NCBI GenBank assembly: GCA_910577035.1
Contig: CAJTKW010000088.1
Coordinates: forward strand, 1-15,168
Direction: 5' to 3'
From: an uncultured Acetatifactor sp.
GTDB taxonomy: Bacteria > Bacillota > Clostridia > Lachnospirales > Lachnospiraceae
Length of the DNA: 15,168 nt
The notes under the pieces: generated by a model
Database searches by the model: none
Seen by the model: only the letters and a program-made list of their open reading frames with translations
Told to the model about the DNA's origin: nothing
Shown here: piece after piece, positions 1-6,040 of the stretch
Position numbering within the stretch: position 1 is the stretch's first letter
Layout: each line of letters opens with the position of its first letter
Translations under genes and position numbers: made by a program

Positions 1-9
1 ACTCCTCCA

Positions 10-53
10 ACATTTCAAAAAGGACAAGACATTTTTCATGCCCTGTCCTTTTT
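10..53 (-). terminator. Strong intrinsic terminator, minus-strand direction
   Basis: Bases 17-32 pair with 38-53 to give a 16-bp stem with a 5-nt loop. In the minus-strand RNA all positions pair (two are G-U wobbles); on the plus strand those two become mismatches, so minus is the better direction. The stem base is five A opposite five U, typical of an intrinsic terminator. Immediately beyond it, bases 1-8 read GGAGGAGT on the minus strand, a good ribosome binding site, so another minus-strand gene probably begins just outside the window. Confidence 0.75.
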
Positions 54-98
54 CTCGGTATTAAGGCTCAACCTAACAGTTTCCAGTTCCACTTCAAT

Positions 99-118
99 GT
101 ACCAATTACGTACCAATT
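99..118. repeat. Tandem direct repeats, candidate integrase arm-type sites
   Basis: GTACCAATT occurs at 99-107 and again at 110-118, a period of 11 bp or about one helical turn. Tn916-family integrases bind short direct repeats (DR2 type) near the element ends with their N-terminal domain, and this pair lies about 250 bp beyond the 3' end of an integrase pseudogene, the expected side. The function is inferred from position and periodicity. The rest of 1-369 contains the terminator, one copy of a 17-bp repeat and no convincing gene. Confidence 0.45.
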
Positions 119-245
119 CCACATCAAACCTTATAAAGATATAAAGACTTACGTGAAAATCAAATTGCCCTCAGCCTCAGTATTTATCAACCTTTAAGCC
201 ATTTTATGGAGATATATGGTTTTCCATGAAACAGCCTCATATATA

Positions 246-262
246 ACGATGCCCAGTTTCAT
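246..262. repeat. 17-bp direct repeat, copy 1 (partner at 2714-2730)
   Basis: This copy is identical over 17 bp to 2714-2730. On the minus strand it reads ATGAAACTGGGCATCGT, the start of a 22-codon open frame (262 to 194, MKLGIVIYEAV...), preceded by AAGGAGG at 275-281. Similarity to the other copy extends imperfectly for about 13 bp further into the frame. It may be a recombination scar, a target-site repeat, or the duplicated 5' end of a gene. Confidence 0.6.
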
Positions 263-369
263 TTTTCTATATATCCTCCTTAAAAACCCTTGATTTTATG
301 CGTTTTCTGGAAAATCTGTTTTCTTACCGCACCATTTTCCCATTAAAATATGTAATAAGGCATGGTGTT

Positions 370-1276
370 TTATACGACACGGTTCTGTTCAAACTGGCGA
401 ACCGCCTGCGTCAGCAAGTCATCCGTGACATGCACATAACGGTCCATCGTGGTTTTGATGCTTGCATGTCCAAGCAGCAGCTGCTACACTTTCGGCTACA
501 TCCCGGCTTCGATTGCTCTGGTAGCATAAGCATGCCGAAGCGCATGCTTACAAAACCTCCTGATTCCCGCCTCGTCACACAGCTTATACAAGTGCGTATC
601 ATAGGAACTGTTCTTTGCCGGTTCCCCTATCCGGAAATTGATGAAAACCAGATCCCTCATAACGAGTCATTTTGTCTCACCTGTCTGCCGATCCATGTAT
701 TCCAGAACACTGGATAATGTTTCCGATTCCTTTCGGAGATTTCGTTCCTCATAACAGTCCTTTAAAATCTGAAATGCCCTGTCTGTTAAAGGAATAGTCC
801 GGTAACTGCGGGCAGTCTTGGGTGGTCCCGCTCTCCAAATGTGCGTCTGATGCCTATATTCCAATGTTTTGCTGACAGTCAGAGTACGTTCCTTCCAATC
901 AATGGAATCCCATGTAAGCCCAATCATCTCCGATGTCCGCAGGCCTGTTTCCAACAGCAGCGCATATTGGCGGTAATTATGAGAACGTTTTGCCGCTTCA
1001 AGGAGCTTGTTCTGTTCTTCCACCGTAAGGAAATGGATGTCGCTAACCGCACGGACAGGCTTCGTATATCTGACACCATCCATCGGATGCCACTATTACC
1101 GTATTATGTATGTCTTCATACTGTGCATCGGCAAACCAATTCCTTGCTTCCGGCAGCGTTGCAAAATGCTTTTCGCGGTGGCTGCCATCTTTGGCACAAT
1201 AACGTGCCGAATACTTACCGTCCTTCCTCTGGCAGATGCCCTTTCCACACTCTCTGCCTTTTAAATTTTTTCCCAT
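370..1276 (-). pseudogene. int: Tyrosine integrase of Tn916/ICE type, decayed
   Basis: This was a site-specific recombinase for excision and integration of a mobile element. The N-terminal arm-binding domain is read from ATG 1276 (AAGGAG 7 nt upstream) to about 1085. The catalytic domain follows in another frame from about 1083 to the TAA at 370-372. It keeps the catalytic set: Arg in LETGLRTSEM, a Lys region in GPPKTARSYRT, the H-x-x-R in HALRHAYAT, His in LLGHASIKTT and Tyr in MDRYVHV. The core-binding domain (roughly 90 residues in relatives) is missing between the two parts, which also shifts the frame. Three in-frame stops interrupt the catalytic part: TGA at 667-669 and TAG at 496-498 and 484-486. 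It therefore cannot make an active enzyme. Identification as an integrase is secure; assignment to the Tn916-like group is from recalled family features. Confidence 0.9.
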
Positions 1277-1303
1277 TCATGAACTCCTTCCATTAAAGTA
1301 AAA

Positions 1304-1341
1304 GAGTCCAACACAGTAAGATATTATACCATGCCGGACTC
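1304..1341 (-). promoter_or_regulatory. Inverted repeat around the int -10, attenuator-like
   Basis: On the minus strand GAGTCCGGCA (1341-1332) pairs with TGTTGGACTC (1313-1304) over 10 bp including two G-U pairs, with an 18-nt loop. It is followed by TTTTAC. The loop contains the int -10 hexamer. Transcripts arriving from GNAT/xis would fold it, so it could act as a terminator between xis and int, or as a repressor site on the DNA. The structure is seen; its role is inferred. Confidence 0.5.
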
Positions 1342-1352
1342 CCTTTCTTCAA
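1323..1352 (-). promoter_or_regulatory. Sigma-A-like promoter of the integrase gene
   Basis: The minus strand shows -10 TATAAT (1323-1328) with an upstream TGG, making an extended -10, and -35 TTGAAG (1347-1352) at 18-bp spacing. The predicted start is near 1316, about 40 nt ahead of the int ATG. The promoter looks intact although its gene is not. Confidence 0.65.
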
Positions 1353-1382
1353 CAGTATTTTGAAACAATTATGGTCAGGCGG

Positions 1383-1568
1383 TTATACCACTGTTTTTTC
1401 ACTTATGTATTTTTCAAACTCTTTCCGCTTAACCAATTTTTTTGTCCCTATATAGAGTACAAAAGGGCATCCGGGCTGTTTAAGCATAGCATCCATTTTA
1501 TTAATTCCAATATTGCTATACTCAGCCGCCTCACGAATTGCCAAAACCATCTTCTGGTAAATCGGAAC
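1383..1568 (-). pseudogene. xis: Excisionase (Tn916 Xis-like) remnant, 5' end lost
   Basis: The reading frame ending at TAA 1383-1385 contains VPIYQKMVLAIREAAEYSNI, then GINKMDAMLK and ends KRKEFEKYISEKTVV, a winged-helix excisionase layout: a short N-tail, then helix-turn-helix and wing. Such proteins direct the integrase toward excision, and they normally sit just upstream of int in the same direction, as here. The only in-frame ATG is at 1550 (55 codons to the stop), inside the conserved part. Upstream the same frame runs without a start codon into the GNAT stop codon (1602-1604). The native 5' end therefore appears deleted or replaced at a junction near 1570-1600. No good ribosome binding site precedes the internal ATG. 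Confidence 0.7.
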
Positions 1569-1601
1569 CCTTTCAACTTTAGAGCTACCTATGTCATCAC
1601 A

Positions 1602-2408
1602 TTACATTTCTACAATAACAGAAGTCCCCTCCGACTGGTCGCCATTTAACCACTTCCACTTTTCAACCAATTCAATTTTACCGTTTGCCATAACCCGCGG
1701 CACGCTATGGCAAACGCCGATCCGTACCTGTTTTTGTTCATTGATGTGTTGGTAATAGAAATCCAGTTCTCCGCTTTCAGATACCGTTCCCACCAAATGA
1801 CCTCTTGCAATTTCTCCGCCTGAGTAATCTGCCCATAGGATATTATCCCGTTGGTGGTATGCGAATACGGTATTTCCGTCCACTTCACCGTTTTCTGTGT
1901 TTTCACGCGGAACAAAAAATCTACCGTCATAACAAATACCGGTTGAGGTATGCAGCAGCGATTTCGCCATGATTTCATAGACAAGCACTCTTTTATTTTC
2001 CACGTTCCACTTGTCATGCCGCAGCGTCTGATAACCTCTTTTTTCATATAAATGACTCGCAGGCAATGAGGCATCCAAATATGCCATGTTGTACTTCGCA
2101 CCGATTTCATTTTCAAGGCATTGCATGATATAACTTCCATATCCCCTGCCCTGATATTCCGGTTTTACATAGACCCTTGTAATATGATCGTCCTGATAGC
2201 ACCCCGTTCCCACAATCCTGTTTTCGACCCATAGTGCGCCAACAGTACCACCCCTAATATCCCTTTCTATATTTTCCCTACAATGAAGTGAACAAAAAAA
2301 TTCCACCACTTCCTGCGGGTAATAGCAAGGATAAATCGTTCGGATGGTATTCTGCACAATTGTTAAAATTTCTTCTGTGTCGTTTTCCGTTGCTTTTATG
2401 TATTCCAT
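1602..2408 (-). CDS. GNAT N-acetyltransferase with C-terminal beta-rich domain
   Basis: This predicted cytoplasmic protein has 268 residues and starts at ATG 2408 behind GGGAGGAAACT, an excellent ribosome binding site. Residues 1-150 are a GNAT fold: a two-strand start, the acetyl-CoA loop QGRGYG (86-91) after the VKPEYQ strand, and ASHLYEKRGYQ (117-127), the usual helix-strand end. It should transfer acetyl from acetyl-CoA to an amine, substrate unknown. Residues about 158-268 form a second domain (YDGRFFVPRENTENGEV, then YSGGEIARGHLVG, ending EKWKWLNGDQSEG) resembling small stand-alone proteins sometimes annotated as N-acetylglutamate synthase; I recall this resemblance and have not searched it. 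The gene is intact between decayed mobile genes, so it may be element cargo kept by selection. A 10-bp perfect palindrome GTATCGATAC lies about 40 bp upstream at 2446-2455, too short to call an operator. Confidence 0.85.
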   Translation of the reverse strand: MEYIKATENDTEEILTIVQNTIRTIYPCYYPQEVVEFFCSLHCRENIERDIRGGTVGALWVENRIVGTGCYQDDHITRVYVKPEYQGRGYGSYIMQCLENEIGAKYNMAYLDASLPASHLYEKRGYQTLRHDKWNVENKRVLVYEIMAKSLLHTSTGICYDGRFFVPRENTENGEVDGNTVFAYHQRDNILWADYSGGEIARGHLVGTVSESGELDFYYQHINEQKQVRIGVCHSVPRVMANGKIELVEKWKWLNGDQSEGTSVIVEM

Positions 2409-2467
2409 AGTTTCCTCCCTTTCTGCGCAGATTTCTCACTGAAAAGTATCGATACGAAACGGTTTGC

Positions 2468-2730
2468 TTATTCATCCACATAACTTTCCATATATCTTCT
2501 GAAAGTCCTTAAATCTACACTTTCATAAAATGTATCAAATATATTTTGCTCTTAATATTTCGAAAAGCTATGAGCAGTTCTCCGTTTGTCCTCAATCTGG
2601 CTGCCTCGCTCCAGACCTTATTATACATTTCGCTGTCCGCGTTGTCTGCCTTGTGCACTTCTTTTACTGTTGTCAGCACAATCTATGAAGATATGGGGAT
2701 AGGCTCGCGTATTACGATGCCCAGTTTCAT
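2468..2730 (-). pseudogene. Decayed ORF of unknown function
   Basis: A minus-strand frame starts at ATG 2730 (inside the 17-bp repeat, with AAAGGAG 11 nt upstream) and reads MKLGIVIREPIPISS. It hits TAG at 2683-2685, and continues in the same frame with coding-like sequence including DNADSEMYNKVWSEAARLR and TNGELLIAFRNI. After a probable frameshift near 2550-2570 the tail EQNIFDTFYESVDLRTFRRY continues in another frame to TAA at 2468-2470. Amino-acid composition is protein-like throughout, but I do not recognise the family. It may equally be two unrelated fragments. It points toward the GNAT gene, 60 bp ahead. Confidence 0.4.
2714..2730. repeat. 17-bp direct repeat, copy 2 (partner at 246-262)
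   Basis: This copy is identical over 17 bp to 246-262, 2468 bp away. It carries the ATG and first codons (MKLGIV) of the decayed ORF at 2468-2730. Together the copies bracket the integrase, excisionase, GNAT and decayed ORF. Confidence 0.6.
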
Positions 2731-2755
2731 GCTGTCTTGATCTCCTTTGAGTTTA

Positions 2756-2784
2756 CATATATTTTTTGGTTATACTTCCGACAA
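2756..2784 (-). promoter_or_regulatory. Possible promoter ahead of the decayed ORF
   Basis: The minus strand has TTGTCG (2779-2784), a 17-bp spacer and TATATG (2756-2761), each matching the sigma-A consensus at four of six positions. The stretch is AT-rich, so a chance match is possible. Confidence 0.3.
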
Positions 2785-2786
2785 AA

Positions 2787-2901
2787 TCAATTTCCAATCA
2801 CTGAATTCATGTTACGTTCATAACCCTCTGATCCAATAGTCAAACCATGCCTTTACCGTCATTTCTTCCGGACAATTCAGATTGCTATGCTCATCCTGAT
2901 A
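2787..2901 (-). pseudogene. Fragment of a second tyrosine integrase
   Basis: The minus-strand frame from 2901 reads YQDEHSNLNCPEE and then MTVKAWFDYWI (ATG at 2862). In Tn916-like integrases this is the junction between the arm-binding domain and the start of the core-binding domain. After a one-base shift near 2829 it continues EGYERNMNSVIGN and stops at 2787-2789. The matching stretch in the 370-1276 pseudogene reads YEDIHNTVIVASD, so this is a different integrase and not the piece missing from that gene. Only about 37 codons are recognisable. The remainder of 2902-2985 up to recD2 shows no clear coding. Confidence 0.55.
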
Positions 2902-2985
2902 CTATGATTGTAAACTATCTCCGCATTTTTTCTAATTCGACATTTTTGCTTATTGATTCCCCGATTTTCAGCCTGCAAAAGGAAC

Positions 2986-5286
2986 TTATAATGCGGATCC
3001 TTTTCCGCATTGATATTCATCCCTGCCGAAAGCCCTGAACGCCATGCTGTCTGCCAGCCTCTCCCGGAGCAGCGTATTTCTCTTTGTGACCGTCACATTC
3101 CTCACCGCATAGGACAATGCCTTCTTCGTCCCAACGATGACAAGCACCTTCTTTGCCCTGGTAATACCGGTATAAATCAGATTCCTCTGGAGCATCACAT
3201 AATGATTCATCATCACCGGCATTACCACAATGGGATATTCCGAGCCCTGCGCTTTATGGATCGTTGTCGCATAGGCATGAACCAATTCCTCCAGCTCCGT
3301 CACATCATATTCTATACTCCGACCCTCAAAATTTACCGAAAGCGTCCTGTCCGCCTCATTCACGGATACAATCCTGCCGATGTCACCGTTGAAAACCTCT
3401 TTATCGTAGTTATTCTTAATCTGCATCACCCTGTCGTCTTCCCGAAACGCATATCCGCTCCGATGCAGACACTTCCTGGGCATTGTCACCCTGCCCCTTC
3501 CCTTTATAAAAATATCATGCTCCGGCGGATTGAGGGCTTCCTGTAATGCCAGGTTCAGGTTGGTTGCCCCGATCACCCCCTTCTGCATAGGGGTCAGCAC
3601 CTGTATCTGCGAAGGCTCAACCCGGTAATATCCGGGCAGCTTCTCTTTCACCAGCTGCACAATCTGCGGTACTGCCGCTTCTGCGTCTTCATTCTCCAGG
3701 AAGAAGAAATCCGAAGTTTTCCCATTGCTGATGTCCGGCATTCTGCCCTCATTTATGCGGTGGGCATTTGTGATAATACGGCTCGTCTGGGCCTGTCTGA
3801 ATATTCTCGTAAGCCTTACCACCGGAAACGCGCCGGAATCAATCATATCTCGCAAAACATTTCCTGCCCCCACGGAAGGAAGCTGGTCAATATCCCCTAC
3901 CATGATAAGCCTCATGGCCGGAGGGATAGCTTTCAAAAGGGAGTTCATCAGAATGATGTCGATCATGGAGCATTCATCCACGATCAATACGTCTCCCTCC
4001 AACGGATTCTCTTCGTTTCTCTGATACCCCTCCGGCGGCTTGCATTCCAAAAGCCTGTGAATGGTTTTCGCTTCCAGCCCGGTTGCTTCCGTCATCCGCT
4101 TTGCCGCCCGGCCTGTGGGGGCCGCCAGCAATATCCGAAGCCCATATGCCTGAAATGCCGAAATGATGCCATGTGTGGTGGTAGTCTTCCCTGTTCCGGG
4201 ACCGCCTGTCAGTACCATCACCTTCGCCGTGGCAGCCAGTCTGATGGCATCCCTCTGGACCCTGTCATACTCCATCCCTGTCTTCGCCTGGACCACGTCC
4301 ACGTCAACCGAAAGAGTATCGTTTCCCGTACGCTTTCTCGCTTCCATAAGCCTTGTGTATAGCTTATCCCCCGCCGGAGATGAGGCAAGCTTCTTTAATT
4401 TTCCGGCTGTCCCCGCCTCCGCAAAATAGAACGGCGGCAGGTAAACTGCCATGGTTTCCTCTTCATCAGTCCGCCGGATACTCTTTTCCGGGATCAGCTC
4501 CTCCTTTTTCAGCATTTGGTCCATTGTCATAACCACCGTCTCCGGCGATGCTTCCAAAAGCTCCGAAGCCTTCTCTATGAGCTGCTGCTTTCCGGCATAC
4601 ACATGCCCTTCATTTGACAGCTCCGATAATACATACATCAGGCCGCTCCTAAGCCGCACAAAAGACTCTTTGCCGAATCCCAGCTTCCCGGCGATCTGAT
4701 CTGCGGTCCTGAATCCAATGCCCCATATATCGTCCGCCAGCCGATACGGGTTCTCCTTCATCACGGCAATGCTGTCATTGCCGTATTGCCGGTATATCTT
4801 GGCGGCATAGGAGGTGGAAACCTGATGCTCCTGTAAAAAGAGCATGATATTTTTCACCTCTTTCTGCCGTTCCCATGATTCGGCAATCATCCGGATCCGT
4901 TTCCTGCCGATGCCCTCTATCTCAATCAACAGCTCAATATTGTCCTCGATAACAGTAAAGGTATCCACACCGAATTTCTGAACGATCCTCCCGGCAAACT
5001 TCGGTCCCACACCCTTTATCAGCCCGGAACCAAGATATTTCTCCATCCCGTAAACCGTGGCCGGCAGTGTCTCTTCCCAATTTTCCGCCACGAACTGCCT
5101 GCCGTATCTGGCATCCACCTTCCAGTTTCCTTCCGCGATCAGGACTGATCCCACGTTAGCATCTATCATATTGCCCACCACAGGCACCAGGTCACTGTAA
5201 TCCTTCACCCTGCACTTTAAGACGGAATACCCGTTTTCCGGATTCTGATATGTAATTCTTTCAACCACGCAGCGGATCTTCTGCAA
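2986..5286 (-). CDS. recD2: RecD2-type 5'-3' DNA helicase
   Basis: This is a superfamily 1B ATP-dependent DNA helicase (766 residues, normal for the family). RecD2 proteins act without RecBC, in replication-fork and mismatch/recombination repair in the cytoplasm. An N-terminal OB-like part (about 1-75) is followed by helix-hairpin-helix segments (about 85-135). The motor has Walker A GGPGTGKTTT (361-370), Walker B VDECSMID (436-443), motif III GDIDQLPSVGAG (464-475), motif IV RLTRIFRQ (491-498), then ATTIHKAQGSEYP and YTGITRAKK near the C-terminus. The start is TTG at 5286, with GGGAGG 11 nt upstream. An ATG at 5293 is closer to that site but out of frame and opens only a 10-codon ORF. The last codons overlap a 7-bp inverted repeat (2977-2983 with 2998-3004), too weak to call a terminator. 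The gene borders the mobile-element remnants on its 3' side. Confidence 0.93.
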   Translation of the reverse strand: MQKIRCVVERITYQNPENGYSVLKCRVKDYSDLVPVVGNMIDANVGSVLIAEGNWKVDARYGRQFVAENWEETLPATVYGMEKYLGSGLIKGVGPKFAGRIVQKFGVDTFTVIEDNIELLIEIEGIGRKRIRMIAESWERQKEVKNIMLFLQEHQVSTSYAAKIYRQYGNDSIAVMKENPYRLADDIWGIGFRTADQIAGKLGFGKESFVRLRSGLMYVLSELSNEGHVYAGKQQLIEKASELLEASPETVVMTMDQMLKKEELIPEKSIRRTDEEETMAVYLPPFYFAEAGTAGKLKKLASSPAGDKLYTRLMEARKRTGNDTLSVDVDVVQAKTGMEYDRVQRDAIRLAATAKVMVLTGGPGTGKTTTTHGIISAFQAYGLRILLAAPTGRAAKRMTEATGLEAKTIHRLLECKPPEGYQRNEENPLEGDVLIVDECSMIDIILMNSLLKAIPPAMRLIMVGDIDQLPSVGAGNVLRDMIDSGAFPVVRLTRIFRQAQTSRIITNAHRINEGRMPDISNGKTSDFFFLENEDAEAAVPQIVQLVKEKLPGYYRVEPSQIQVLTPMQKGVIGATNLNLALQEALNPPEHDIFIKGRGRVTMPRKCLHRSGYAFREDDRVMQIKNNYDKEVFNGDIGRIVSVNEADRTLSVNFEGRSIEYDVTELEELVHAYATTIHKAQGSEYPIVVMPVMMNHYVMLQRNLIYTGITRAKKVLVIVGTKKALSYAVRNVTVTKRNTLLRERLADSMAFRAFGRDEYQCGKGSAL

Positions 5287-5408
5287 TTTTCATCTATCCT
5301 CCCGATTTCCGTTTTCTCCCCCATGCCTTACTCTCATGAATCCTAAGGGAAACACTGATGAAAGCCTTTCCGGCGCTTGGTGCACAAGCCTGACGGCAAA
5401 GCTTCCTG

Positions 5409-5446
5409 TAAGAATAAACACCGCTCCGTTTTCACGGAAGCGGTGC
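5409..5446 (-). terminator. Intrinsic terminator behind the CheY-like gene
   Basis: CACCGCT (5419-5425) and AGCGGTG (5439-5445) form the outer stem; CCGT (5426-5429) and ACGG (5434-5437) the inner one, with one bulged A and a 4-nt loop. On the minus strand it is followed by TTTATTCTTA. It lies about 50 bp after the stop of the response-regulator gene. The rest of 5287-5492 shows no gene and no clear recD2 promoter. Confidence 0.8.
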
Positions 5447-5492
5447 TTTACGCAAGATTGATCTACAAATCCGATGCCGTTTTTCTTACTCC

Positions 5493-5873
5493 CTATCTGC
5501 CTCCTCCGCCGATCATTGCGCAGCGCCTCAGGGCTTCCAGCACCGTAGACGCCTGGAAGGGCTTAATGATAAAATCCATGGCACCGTTTCGCATGGCCTC
5601 CATCACCATGGTATTCTGCCCCATGGCAGAGCACATGATAATTTTGGCATTGCCGTCAAACTCCCGGATAGCCTTAACCGCGTCCATACCTGTCATATCC
5701 GGCATGGTAATATCCATTGTCACCATATCCGGCCTTAATTCCTTATATCTCTCTATCGCCTCTATACCGTTTTCGGCCTCTCCCGCCACGATATATCCGT
5801 TCTTTTCCAATATATCCCTGAGCACTCCCCGCATGAACAGTGCGTCATCCACTATCAAAATTCTATCTGACAT
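5493..5873 (-). CDS. Stand-alone CheY-like response regulator receiver
   Basis: This 126-residue protein is a single receiver domain with no output domain. The start is ATG 5873, preceded by AGAGG 5-6 nt away. The acidic pair is in ILIVDDALFMRG (residues 5-16), the phospho-acceptor Asp in MVTMDITMPDMTGMDAV, the switch Ser in IIMCSAMGQ and the Lys in DFIIKPFQ, so the phosphorylation site is complete. By family it would take a phosphate from a histidine kinase and change a partner protein, such as a flagellar switch or an enzyme. No kinase or chemotaxis gene is nearby, so the partner is unknown. It is transcribed alone, with its own promoter and terminator. Some such proteins are true CheY, but the sequence alone does not settle this. 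Confidence 0.9.
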   Translation of the reverse strand: MSDRILIVDDALFMRGVLRDILEKNGYIVAGEAENGIEAIERYKELRPDMVTMDITMPDMTGMDAVKAIREFDGNAKIIMCSAMGQNTMVMEAMRNGAMDFIIKPFQASTVLEALRRCAMIGGGGR

Positions 5874-5943
5874 ATCATCCTCTTTCCGTTTCGGCTTCCA
5901 CGCCGGGCAAAGATCCGGCATAAGGTACTTTTGATCCCCTCTT

Positions 5944-5952
5944 ATTCTATCA
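5944..5952 (-). promoter_or_regulatory. Extended -10 promoter of the CheY-like gene
   Basis: The minus strand has TGATAGAAT: hexamer TAGAAT at 5944-5949 with an upstream TGA. The -35 region (TGGAAT at 17 bp) is poor, as is common with extended -10 promoters. The leader of about 64 nt contains a GCCGG/CCGGC hairpin (5902-5919). Confidence 0.5.
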
Positions 5953-6040
5953 TAGTCTTCCCGGGAATTCCAGTGGTTTGTCACGCAAAAGAGCACAAGC
6001 CGATACCTGCCCGTAACCGTTCAGACAGGACACGGAACCG

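Noticed and set aside
298..1296. Plus-strand open frames at 298-717 and 841-1296.
   Set aside because: They are the reverse of the integrase pseudogene; no ribosome binding site or recognisable domain.
2446..2455. Perfect palindrome GTATCGATAC upstream of GNAT.
   Set aside because: About fifteen 10-bp palindromes are expected by chance in this window; no promoter elements fit it well.
2977..3010. Two overlapping, mutually exclusive 7-bp hairpins at the 3' end of recD2.
   Set aside because: Stems are short, one has a 14-nt loop, and there is no U-run beyond the stem, so I do not call a terminator or a switch.
5880..5940. Possible riboswitch in the leader of the CheY-like gene.
   Set aside because: Only one simple hairpin is present; no conserved riboswitch core, including c-di-GMP types, could be recognised.
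6003..6040. Inverted repeat CCTGTC/GGGCAGG after feoB as a terminator.
   Set aside because: A 6-bp stem with a 12-nt loop and no following U-run is not convincing.
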